DNA of 64,000 bases, from positions 1-64,000 of the forward strand of contig JBCCEW010000021.1 in NCBI GenBank assembly GCA_039030075.1. Direction: 5' to 3'. The stretch comes from Myxococcota bacterium (lineage in GTDB: Bacteria; Myxococcota_A; UBA9160; SMWR01). This document shows, piece after piece, positions 15,370 to 23,445 of the stretch. The position numbers were made by a program, and so were the translations under genes. The notes beneath the pieces are model-generated. The model was not told the origin of the DNA and made no database searches. It saw only the letters and a list, made by a program, of their open reading frames with translations. The stretch's first letter is position 1. Each line of letters starts with the position of its first letter.

Positions 15370-16203
15370 ATGGAGAGACGCGCTTCGGATCGACGCGGGG
15401 GGCTCGCGAAGGGGTTGGGCTGGGTCCTGGTCGCGCTGCTGGCGACCGCCGCCTGCGGAACGCTCTCCGTCACCGAGGAGGAGGAGCTCGGTGCCGACGC
15501 GGCGCGCTCCCTGCGCCGCGAGCTCGACTTCGTCCGCGACGAACGCGTCCGCACCTACGTCGAGGAGATCGGCGCGCGGATCGTCGCGGCCGCCGGCTCG
15601 CAGCCCTACGACTTCCGCTTCCACGTGGTGAACGACGAGAGCCTCAATGCCTTCGCGCTGCCCGCCGGTCACATCTACATCCACACCGGCATCATCCTCG
15701 AATCGGCCGACGTCAGTGAGCTGGCCGGGGTGATCGCCCATGAGATCGGCCACGTCACCGAGCGCCACGTCGCGCGCAACTACCGGCGTCAGCGCAACAC
15801 GGGCATCTTCTACCAGCTCGCCGCCATCGCTGCGTCGATCTTCGTCGGGGGGCAGGCCGCCGCCGGAGGGCAACTCCTCGGTGAGCTCGCCGCGGTCGCC
15901 TTCGTCAACACCTTCACCCGCGAAGCCGAGGACGAAGCCGATGCCTTCGCCGTCGAGGTGCTCCCGCGCGCCGGCTACGACCCGCACGGCCTCGTGTCGT
16001 TCTTCGAGACGCTCGAAGCGCAGGGTTCGGCGAACGTGCCCGAGTTCCTCTCGAGCCATCCGACCACCGAGAACCGCATCGAACGTACCCGGGCGCTGTT
16101 GGTCGAGGCCGATTTGCCCGAGGGCCTGATCACACGCGACGACGGGAAGCTCCAGATCGTGCAGCGGCGCATCGAGTTGTTGCAGCGATCTCGCCGTCGC
16201 TGA
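15370..16203 (+). CDS. M48 family metallopeptidase lipoprotein (BepA-like)
   Basis: A 277-residue lipoprotein. The signal peptide ends in the lipobox LATAAC (Cys29). The zinc-binding motif is HEIGH at 124-128, with a later Glu in the TREAEDEADAFAV helix as third ligand. The fold follows BepA/YfgC and LoiP-type periplasmic proteases, which degrade or help assemble outer-membrane proteins, but the TPR domain of BepA is missing, so it is nearer to LoiP in size. TTGACC at 15335-15340 and a weak GATAGG 17 bases later would put transcription start almost on the ATG; this is suggestive only. Confidence 0.9.
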   Translation: MERRASDRRGGLAKGLGWVLVALLATAACGTLSVTEEEELGADAARSLRRELDFVRDERVRTYVEEIGARIVAAAGSQPYDFRFHVVNDESLNAFALPAGHIYIHTGIILESADVSELAGVIAHEIGHVTERHVARNYRRQRNTGIFYQLAAIAASIFVGGQAAAGGQLLGELAAVAFVNTFTREAEDEADAFAVEVLPRAGYDPHGLVSFFETLEAQGSANVPEFLSSHPTTENRIERTRALLVEADLPEGLITRDDGKLQIVQRRIELLQRSRRR

Positions 16204-16257
16204 GGCCGCTTCCGGCGTAGGGCAGTATCATGGCCGCCTCTGTACCGAGGAGAGCCG

Positions 16258-17673
16258 ATGCCGCCCCAGCCCCCCGAGCCCACCACCCTGGGCGCCCTGC
16301 GCAACAGCGGGGCCGCGCCCTTGCGGAGCGTGCGAGAGGAAATCCGCACGAACCTGCTGGACCGCCTCCGCAACGGTAAGCAGATCTTCCACGGCGTCCT
16401 CGGCTACGAAGACACGGTGATTCCGGCGGTCGAGAACGCGCTCTTGTGCGGACACGACCTGATCTTTCTCGGCGAGCGGGGGCAGGCGAAGACGCGGATG
16501 ATCCGTCAGCTCACCCAGCTCCTCGACGAGTGGGTCCCGGCGATCGAGGGCAGCGAGATCCACGATGATCCCCGCCAGCCCGTGTCGGCATTCGGGCGCG
16601 CCCGCGTCGCCGAGCTGGGCGACGACACGCCCGTCGTGTGGGTGCATCGGGATGCGCGCTACGTGGAGAAGCTCGCCACCCCCGACGTGTCGATCGCCGA
16701 CCTGATTGGCGACGTGGATCCGGTGAAGGTCGCGGCCGGCCGGACGCTGGCCGACGAAGACACCATGCACTTCGGCCTGGTCCCCCGGACCCACCGCGGG
16801 ATCTTCTGCATCAACGAACTGCCGGACCTGACGGAAAAGGTGCAGGTCGGCCTCTTCAACGTGATGGAAGAGCGCGACGTCCAGATCAAGGGCTACCGGA
16901 TCCGCCTGCCCATCGACGTACTCGTCGTCGCGAGCGCCAACCCCGAGGACTACACCAGCCGCGGCCGCATCATCACGCCGCTGAAGGACCGCTACGCCGC
17001 CCAGGTGCGCACCCACTACCCGCCCACCCCCGAGCTCGAGCTCGAGGTGGTGCGTCAGGAAGCGGACCTGCCCGAGGTGCCGGGTGTCGAACTCGCCGTC
17101 CCCGACTACATGCAGGAGATCCTCGCCGAGATCACCTTTCAGGCGCGCGCGAGTCCGGACGTGAACCAGGCTTCGGGCGTGTCGGTGCGGATGTCGATCG
17201 CGAACTACGAGACGCTCGCGGCGAACGCCGCGCGGCGCGCGCTGGCCGAGGGCGAGGCCTTCGGGGTGCCGCGCATCTCGGATCTCGGCGCCCTCGAGAC
17301 GTCGACCCTGGGCAAGCTCGAACTCGAGTACGCCGGTGGCGATCGCTCGGAGTCCGAGGTCGCGCGCGACCTCGCGCGGCGCGCGTGCAAGGCGGTGTTC
17401 GAGCGCCGCTGCGACCCCGATGCGCTCGCGCCGCTGGTCGCGGCCTTCGACGAGGGGTGGAAGGTCGAGGTCGGCGCGTTCCTGCCGTCGCCCGAGTACC
17501 TGGCCGGCCTCGAACAGATCGGACCGCTGGCCGACGCCGCGCGCGACCTGGCCGGACGCGAGGAGCCGGCGTTCATGGCGGCGGCGATCGAGTTCCTGCT
17601 CGAGGGCCTGCATCTCTCCAACCGCCTCAACAAGACCGACCACGAGCGCGGCGCGCGCTACGCGCGAGGCTGA
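16258..17673 (+). CDS. AAA+ ATPase of the MoxR / magnesium-chelatase ChlI type
   Basis: A 471-residue ATPase with GAGGAG before its ATG. After 60 residues of leader, the P-loop is GERGQAKT (about 78-85), Walker B is RGIFCINELPDL, and the sensor region is DVLVVASANPEDYTSRGRII. The C-terminal half is a helical lid and extension. The next gene encodes a VWA-domain protein, which makes the classic AAA-plus-VWA chaperone pair used for metal insertion or protein remodelling. There is no chlorophyll gene nearby, so chelatase function is not implied. The pair is followed by SppA and TrmB in one overlapping transcript. Confidence 0.85.
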   Translation: MPPQPPEPTTLGALRNSGAAPLRSVREEIRTNLLDRLRNGKQIFHGVLGYEDTVIPAVENALLCGHDLIFLGERGQAKTRMIRQLTQLLDEWVPAIEGSEIHDDPRQPVSAFGRARVAELGDDTPVVWVHRDARYVEKLATPDVSIADLIGDVDPVKVAAGRTLADEDTMHFGLVPRTHRGIFCINELPDLTEKVQVGLFNVMEERDVQIKGYRIRLPIDVLVVASANPEDYTSRGRIITPLKDRYAAQVRTHYPPTPELELEVVRQEADLPEVPGVELAVPDYMQEILAEITFQARASPDVNQASGVSVRMSIANYETLAANAARRALAEGEAFGVPRISDLGALETSTLGKLELEYAGGDRSESEVARDLARRACKAVFERRCDPDALAPLVAAFDEGWKVEVGAFLPSPEYLAGLEQIGPLADAARDLAGREEPAFMAAAIEFLLEGLHLSNRLNKTDHERGARYARG

Positions 17674-17684
17674 CGGACGCGCTC

Positions 17685-19319
17685 TTGGCCCACGCGACCA
17701 CCCACGTCTACTCCCGCTGGGACGGATCCCAGGAGGAGTTCCGTCTCGATCCCGAGCAGGCCCTCGACGCCCTCTCGGATCTGATGATGGAAGGGCTCGA
17801 CGCCCGCGAGGCCCTCGAGTGGATGCGGCAGCACGGCTTCGAGATGGCCGGAATGCAGATGCGGGTGATGGGCACGGAGGAGCTGCGCCAGGAGCTGCAG
17901 CAGGAGATCCGCGCCCTCGAAGAGCAGTACCATCTCGAGCACGCCACCGAAGACATGGCGCAGCGCTTCGAGGAGGCGCTCGCGCGCGAGCAGCAGGCGC
18001 TGGAACACCAGCACGGCTACGAGTCGGCGCGTCTGAACGATTTCCTCGAGCGGCGCCACCGCGACTCCGAGACCCTCGCCGATGCCATCGAGGCGTTTCG
18101 CGATCACGAGTTCGCCGACGAGGAGGCGGGCGAGACGATGCGCGCGCTGCTCGAAGAACTCGATCGGCTGCGCGCCCTCGAGGAGTTTCGACAGGAGCGC
18201 GGCGAACGATTTCGCGGGAACGAGGCCGCCGACTACGAGACAGCCCAGCAGATTCGCGAGCAGATCCAGGCCCTCGAGCAGCTCCGCCAGGATCTCGCGG
18301 ACGGGAATCTCTCGGAGATCTCCCCCGAACAGCTCCGCGAGTGGCTGGGCGACGACGCTGCGCGATCGATCGTGCTCTTGCGCGACCTCGAGTCGACGCT
18401 GGAGGGGGGCGGCTATCTCCGGCCGGGCGACCCGCAGCTGACGCCGCGCGCCATTCGTCGCATCGGGGCGCAGGCCCTGGCCGAGGTGTATGCGAGCCTC
18501 CGCAAGGGGCGTCCCGGCGCGCACGAGGTGGATACGCGCGGGGCGGCGCTGCCGCGACCCGACGAGACGAAGCCCTTCGAGTTCGGCGATCCACTCGATC
18601 TCGACGTGGTCCAGACCGTGCTCGCGAGCGTGAAGCGCCACGCCCGCGCCCACCCCGGTGAGGCGCTGCCGATGCCGGTGCCGATGGATGTCGAGGACTT
18701 CGCGCTGCGTGAGCGCGACTTCAACACCCAGACCACGACCGTGCTCCTGCTCGACATGAGCTGGTCGATGTCGTGGGCCGGTCGCTTTCCCGCTGCGAAG
18801 CGGGTCGCGCTGGCGCTCGATCACCTGGTACGCACCCGCTACCCGCGCGATCACTTCTTCGTGGTCGGCTTCTCGACCCGGGCGCGCGAGCTCAAGCCGA
18901 GCGAGCTCCCCGAAGTGAGCTGGGACATGGGCGATCCCTTCACCAACCTCCAGGAGGGGCTGATGATCGCGGAGAAGCTGATCGTCAAACATCCTTCGGG
19001 TAGCCCGCAGATCCTGGTGGTCACCGACGGCCAGCCAACGGCCTACTACCAGGACGGCGATCTGCGAGTCGAGTGGCCGATGGGCTTCGGCGGCGTGTCG
19101 CCCCACGCAGTGGCCGAGACGATGAAGCAGGTGAGAAGCGTGACGCGCCGTGGTGTGACCATCAACACGTTCATGCTCGACGATGCGCCGGAGCTGGTGG
19201 GCTTCGTCGAGCGCATGACCCAGACCAACCGCGGACGGGCCTTCTTTACCAGCCCCGAATCCCTCGGTTCGTTCCTGATGGTCGACTACCTCCGTGGGGG
19301 GAAGAGGCGCCGCAGCTGA
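17685..19319 (+). CDS. VWA domain protein, partner of the upstream AAA+ ATPase
   Basis: A 544-residue protein. The best start is TTG 17685 (MAHATTHVYSRWDG), twelve bases after the ATPase stop; a CTG at 17670 is less likely. Residues 1-330 are charged, Glu-rich helices, probably coiled coil. From about 345 there is a von Willebrand factor A domain with the MIDAS motif DMSWS (Asp357, Ser359, Ser361), a conserved Thr in DPFTNLQEG and an Asp in VTDGQPT. It is probably a cytoplasmic co-chaperone that delivers targets to the ATPase. The stop overlaps the sppA start as TGATG. Confidence 0.85.
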   Translation: MAHATTHVYSRWDGSQEEFRLDPEQALDALSDLMMEGLDAREALEWMRQHGFEMAGMQMRVMGTEELRQELQQEIRALEEQYHLEHATEDMAQRFEEALAREQQALEHQHGYESARLNDFLERRHRDSETLADAIEAFRDHEFADEEAGETMRALLEELDRLRALEEFRQERGERFRGNEAADYETAQQIREQIQALEQLRQDLADGNLSEISPEQLREWLGDDAARSIVLLRDLESTLEGGGYLRPGDPQLTPRAIRRIGAQALAEVYASLRKGRPGAHEVDTRGAALPRPDETKPFEFGDPLDLDVVQTVLASVKRHARAHPGEALPMPVPMDVEDFALRERDFNTQTTTVLLLDMSWSMSWAGRFPAAKRVALALDHLVRTRYPRDHFFVVGFSTRARELKPSELPEVSWDMGDPFTNLQEGLMIAEKLIVKHPSGSPQILVVTDGQPTAYYQDGDLRVEWPMGFGGVSPHAVAETMKQVRSVTRRGVTINTFMLDDAPELVGFVERMTQTNRGRAFFTSPESLGSFLMVDYLRGGKRRRS

Positions 19320-20905
19320 TGGCCGCCCCGCTCGATACCGCCCGCCGCGTCGTCGGCGGCCTGTCGCGTTGGGCGCGCGGCGGGATCGCACGCCGGGCGC
19401 TGCGAAGCGACGCGCCGGTCTGGGCCCACTGGGAACTCGATGCGCCGCCGGCCGAGCTACCGCTGCCGGGACCGCACGGGCTCGAAGGGCTGTTGCCGGT
19501 GCTGCGCGAACTGGAGATCGCCGCCGACGCGGACACCGCGGGCCTGCGCCTCGAGCTGCGCGCCCCGGTCGGTGGGCTGGCGTGTGCCGAAGCGCTGCGT
19601 CGCGCGCTCGATGCCTGGCGCGATCGCGGCAAACCGATCGTGGTGTGGGCCGAGATGCTCGATCTCGCGTCGCTCTACGTCGCCGCCGTCGCCGATCGCT
19701 TGTGGATGCCCGAGACCGGGCGACTCTCGCTCTACGGACTGCGGGCCGAGGGGTTCTATCTGAAGGACGCTCTCGACCGCTGGGACGTGAACCCGGAGGT
19801 CGTGCGCATCGGAACCCACAAGAGCGCGGGCGAGATGTTCACGCGGCGTGACATGTCGGACGCCCAGCGCGAGCAGCTCGACGGGCTGCTCGACGTGTCC
19901 TTCGACACGCTGACCCACGGCATCGCGTCCGGACGCGACCTCGATCCGGCGGCGGTGCGCGGGGCGATCGATGCCGCGGTCTCGGGCGCGCGCGATGCGC
20001 GAGAGCTGGGCTTGATCGACGACCTCGTGTACCGCGACGCGTGGGATGCGTCTTTCGAAGCCGAGGCGCCCAGGCTGGCACGTTCGGCGGGTCGGCCGGT
20101 CTTCCAGCCCCTGGCGCGGGTCGCGGCCGGTGGGGCGGCACCGCCCGCGCGGGACGCCTGGCGCGAGCCGCTGCGGCTCGCCTACCTGGTGGCCGAGGGG
20201 TCGCTCGGACGCGGCGAAGGCGCGCGGGGGATCGCGTCGGAGACCTGGGAGGCGCGCCTCGCCGGCCTGGCGGCCGACCCGCAGGTGCGGGCCGTGGTGT
20301 TGCGCATCGACAGCCCCGGCGGCGATGCCCTGGCGTCGGACCTCTTGTGGCGCGCGCTGCGCGCCCTGCGTCGCGAGAAGCCGCTCGTGGCTTCGATCGG
20401 CGGGGTGGCCGCCTCTGGTGGGTACTACCTGGCCTGCGCGGCCGACCAAATCTTTGCCGAGCGCACCTCGGTGACGGGCTCGATCGGAGTCATCGGCGGG
20501 AAGCTCGATCTCTCCGGGCTCTACGAGCGTCTCGGGATCGGACGCGACGGGGTCGAACGCGGCGCGCGCGCGGGAATGCTGAGCGAGACGCGGGGCTTCC
20601 GCGATGACGAGCGCGAGGCCGTCGCCGCCGAGATGCAGGAGCTCTATCGGATCTTCCTGGAGCGGGTTGCGGAAGGGCGCGGCACGACGGTGGATGCGAT
20701 CGCGCCGATCGCGGAGGGACGCGTCTACGCCGGCGCCGACGCCCTGAAACTCGGACTCGTCGATCGCCTCGGCGGGCCTCTGGAGGCGATCGCCGAGGCG
20801 CGGCGCCTGGCCGGGGTTCACGCCGGCGAGCCCCTCGCGATCGAGGTGCACCCGAAGCCGACGCCCTGGGCGTCGCTGGCCGCCTGGTCTCGTCGGATCG
20901 TCTGA
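19319..20905 (+). CDS. sppA: Signal peptide peptidase SppA (tandem S49 type, no membrane anchor seen)
   Basis: A 528-residue S49 peptidase with two tandem domains, as in the long E. coli type. The general base Lys168 lies in THKSAGEMFTR of the first domain and the nucleophile Ser366 in ASGGYYLACAAD of the second, the Lys-Ser dyad split between domains that is known for SppA. The N-terminus (MAAPLDTARRVVGG) lacks the membrane helix of E. coli SppA, so the enzyme may be cytosolic or peripherally bound. It overlaps both neighbours as TGATG and is tightly coupled to the AAA-VWA pair. Confidence 0.88.
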   Translation: MAAPLDTARRVVGGLSRWARGGIARRALRSDAPVWAHWELDAPPAELPLPGPHGLEGLLPVLRELEIAADADTAGLRLELRAPVGGLACAEALRRALDAWRDRGKPIVVWAEMLDLASLYVAAVADRLWMPETGRLSLYGLRAEGFYLKDALDRWDVNPEVVRIGTHKSAGEMFTRRDMSDAQREQLDGLLDVSFDTLTHGIASGRDLDPAAVRGAIDAAVSGARDARELGLIDDLVYRDAWDASFEAEAPRLARSAGRPVFQPLARVAAGGAAPPARDAWREPLRLAYLVAEGSLGRGEGARGIASETWEARLAGLAADPQVRAVVLRIDSPGGDALASDLLWRALRALRREKPLVASIGGVAASGGYYLACAADQIFAERTSVTGSIGVIGGKLDLSGLYERLGIGRDGVERGARAGMLSETRGFRDDEREAVAAEMQELYRIFLERVAEGRGTTVDAIAPIAEGRVYAGADALKLGLVDRLGGPLEAIAEARRLAGVHAGEPLAIEVHPKPTPWASLAAWSRRIV

Positions 20906-21594
20906 TGTCCCGCACGCTCAAGACGGACATCCCCGGCCCGGATCACCGGGTGGGGCTCGAGGAGATCCACGAGCGCGGCTTCCAGGACATCTTCGCCGGG
21001 CGCGTGCCCGAGGCCGGGCCGCTCGTGGTCGAGATCGGTTTCGGGCGTGGGGAATTCCTGCGCGGTCTGGCCGAGGCCGAGCCCGAACAGCCCTTCGTCG
21101 GGATCGAACTGTCCTACAAGCGCGTCCTCAAGATGGCGCGGCGCCTGGCGGTCAGTCCGATCCGCAACGTGGTGCTCGTCGAGGGTCACGCCGAGGAGAT
21201 CCTCCGCGAGGGGTTCGCCGACGGAAGCGTCGCGGGCTTCTGGTTGAACTTCCCGGACCCCTGGCCGAAGAAGCGCCACGCGCGACGCCGCTTCGTGCAG
21301 GCCGAGAGCCTGGCCTGGATCACTCGGCGCCTTCGGCCCGGCGGATGGTTTCGCGCCGCCACCGACGATCCGACCTACGCCGAGTGGATCGACGAGCACC
21401 TGCGCGCCACGCAGGGGCTGCGCAACGCCTACGCACCCGACCCGTGGCGTCCGGCGGTGGAGGGGCGCCAGCCGACCGCCTACGAGCTCGAGTGGCGCGC
21501 CCTGGGCCGCAGCTTCCACTTCTTCGAGTACGTCCGCACCGAGCCCTCCGAGGTCTCCAGTGGGGCCGACACCGCGGAGGCGCCCGCGAGCTAA
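20905..21594 (+). CDS. trmB: tRNA (guanine-N7-)-methyltransferase
   Basis: A 229-residue methyltransferase that makes m7G46 in tRNA using SAM. It has the SAM-binding motif VEIGFGRGEFL, the acidic strand FVGIELSYKRVLKMARRL, and the TrmB signature WLNFPDPWPKKRHARRRF. A C-terminal extension of about 35 residues follows the usual end. It starts with an ATG overlapping the sppA stop, so it is translated from the same message, while its role is ordinary tRNA modification. Confidence 0.95.
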   Translation: MSRTLKTDIPGPDHRVGLEEIHERGFQDIFAGRVPEAGPLVVEIGFGRGEFLRGLAEAEPEQPFVGIELSYKRVLKMARRLAVSPIRNVVLVEGHAEEILREGFADGSVAGFWLNFPDPWPKKRHARRRFVQAESLAWITRRLRPGGWFRAATDDPTYAEWIDEHLRATQGLRNAYAPDPWRPAVEGRQPTAYELEWRALGRSFHFFEYVRTEPSEVSSGADTAEAPAS

Positions 21595-21605
21595 GCTCCG
21601 CGCCC

Positions 21606-22640
21606 ATGGCCGAGCCCTGGCACATCAAGGACCACTCCCTGGACGGGCTGCGAGCGCGGCTCGCCGAGCTGGGGGAGCGTCCCTATCGCGCCGAGCAGAT
21701 CGCGGCCTGGTTGTATCGCCGCGGGATCGAGGATCCCGACCGCATGACCGACCTGGGCCAGGATCTCCGCGCGCGCCTCGGCAGCGACTGGCGGCTGCGC
21801 GCACTCGAGGTCGAGCGCGTCGACCGTTCGCGCGACGGCACCTGCAAGGCCGCGTTGGTCGCCGAAGATGGCGAGCGCGTCGAGGCAGTACTGATTCCGG
21901 AAGAAGACCGCATGACCCTCTGCGTCTCCACCCAGGTGGGTTGCTCGATGGCCTGCGACTTCTGCGCCACCGGGTTCATGGGGTTTCGACGCAACCTGCG
22001 CGCGGCCGAGATCGTCGACCAGGTGTGTCGCATGCGCGAGCTCGCTCCAGACGACCAGCCCATCAGCAACGTCGTCTTCATGGGCATGGGCGAGCCGCTC
22101 CTCAATCTGCCCGCCGTCGTCGAAGCGATTCGACTGCTCATCGACCCGAAGGCCTTCGCGATGGCGCCGCGGCGCGTGACCGTGTCGACCGTCGGGCTGG
22201 TCTCGAAGATTGGCGAGCTCCTCGAGCAGGTTCCCGTGAACCTCGCCGTGAGCCTGCACGCCACCACCGACGCGATCCGCGATCGGCTGGTTCCCCTGAA
22301 CCAGCGCTACCCCCTCGAGAAACTGCTCGACACCCTGCGAGGCACCCCCCAGATCACCCCCCGGCGCCCGGTGTTCTTCGAGTACACCCTGATCGAGGGC
22401 GTGAACGATCGGGAAGAAGACGCGAAGCGGCTGCCGGGACTGCTGCACGGCATTCCTTCGAAGCTGAACCTGATTCCGATGAACCCGCACCCGGACAGCC
22501 CCTACGGGCCGCCCTCCGATGCGGTGACCGATCGCTTCCTGCGGACGTTGGCCGCTCGAGGGATGACCGTGACGCTGCGGCGCAGCCGCGGTCCGGACAT
22601 CCAGGCGGCCTGCGGCCAGCTCGCGCTACGACCCTCCTGA
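21606..22640 (+). CDS. rlmN: Dual-specificity 23S rRNA / tRNA adenine-C2 methyltransferase RlmN
   Basis: A 344-residue radical SAM enzyme that methylates A2503 of 23S rRNA and A37 of some tRNAs. The cluster motif is CSMACDFC (Cys113, Cys117, Cys120). The two extra catalytic cysteines are Cys106 in LCVSTQVG and the late Cys in IQAACGQL. The glycine-rich VFMGMGEPLLN and the VSLHATTD segment are typical. It starts twelve bases after trmB. Confidence 0.96.
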   Translation: MAEPWHIKDHSLDGLRARLAELGERPYRAEQIAAWLYRRGIEDPDRMTDLGQDLRARLGSDWRLRALEVERVDRSRDGTCKAALVAEDGERVEAVLIPEEDRMTLCVSTQVGCSMACDFCATGFMGFRRNLRAAEIVDQVCRMRELAPDDQPISNVVFMGMGEPLLNLPAVVEAIRLLIDPKAFAMAPRRVTVSTVGLVSKIGELLEQVPVNLAVSLHATTDAIRDRLVPLNQRYPLEKLLDTLRGTPQITPRRPVFFEYTLIEGVNDREEDAKRLPGLLHGIPSKLNLIPMNPHPDSPYGPPSDAVTDRFLRTLAARGMTVTLRRSRGPDIQAACGQLALRPS

Positions 22641-22710
22641 GCGCCCCCGTCGTGGGGTTCGTCCTTCAGCGGGCACCGCGTTCCGCCGAAGACGACCCCT
22701 GGGGAACTCA

Positions 22711-23388
22711 TTGCTCTACGCAGTTGGTGACATTCACGGCGAGCGCGACCAGCTCGAAGCCCTGCTGGCGGCGCTGCCGCTCCTGCCGGAGGACCGGCTG
22801 GTGTTCCTCGGGGACTACGTCGACCGCGGACCCGATTCGAAGGGGGTCGTCGACCTCCTGCTGCGTCTCGACCAGGACTACGACTGCACCTTCCTGCTCG
22901 GGAACCACGAGTCGATGATGCTCGACTTCCTGGGCTGGCAGGACGACGCCTATTTCGCCGGAGACGCATTCCTCGCGAACGGCGGCGATCGCACCCTCGC
23001 GAGCTACGGCTACTTCGACATGCCGGTGCCCGAGCCGGGACAGTTCGATCTGCCTCCCGAACACGAGAAGTTCTACCGCGAGCTGAAGCTCTTCCATCGC
23101 GAGGGCGACTACCTCTTCGTGCACGCGGGGCTCGGTCACGCGCTGCTGAAGGAAACCGACCTCGAGTTCGCCCTGCGCCGCGCGAAGTCCGAGGACCTCT
23201 TGTGGGACCGGTCGACCCTCGAGGCGCCGCACTCCCTCGGTGTCAGCATCGTGTACGGTCACACCCCGAGCCCCGACTTCGGCGTGCGCTGGAACAAGCC
23301 CTTCAGCATCGGCATCGATACCGGCGCGGTCTACGGCGGGGTGCTCACCGCCATTCGCCTGCCCGACGAGACGATCTTTCAGGTCTAG
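22711..23388 (+). CDS. Metallophosphoesterase (serine/threonine protein phosphatase-like)
   Basis: A 225-residue enzyme with all the calcineurin-like metal motifs: GDIHG at 6-10, GDYVDRGPDSKG, GNHESMM, and late His residues in HAGLGH and YGHTP. It resembles the PrpA/PrpB and bacteriophage lambda phosphatase group and diadenosine tetraphosphatases, so a phosphoprotein or dinucleotide substrate is possible. The start is TTG at 22711, immediately before the conserved first strand LYAVGDIHG. It faces the transglycosylase gene tail to tail. Confidence 0.9.
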   Translation: MLYAVGDIHGERDQLEALLAALPLLPEDRLVFLGDYVDRGPDSKGVVDLLLRLDQDYDCTFLLGNHESMMLDFLGWQDDAYFAGDAFLANGGDRTLASYGYFDMPVPEPGQFDLPPEHEKFYRELKLFHREGDYLFVHAGLGHALLKETDLEFALRRAKSEDLLWDRSTLEAPHSLGVSIVYGHTPSPDFGVRWNKPFSIGIDTGAVYGGVLTAIRLPDETIFQV

Positions 23389-23445
23389 TCCGGGCGCCCC
23401 GGACTTCGCGCAGCTCGGCCGCGTCGCGCGCGAACGCGCCGGCCG

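Noticed and set aside
16258-19319. Magnesium chelatase for chlorophyll synthesis
   Set aside because: The AAA and VWA pair has the fold, but no large subunit or other chlorophyll gene is present.
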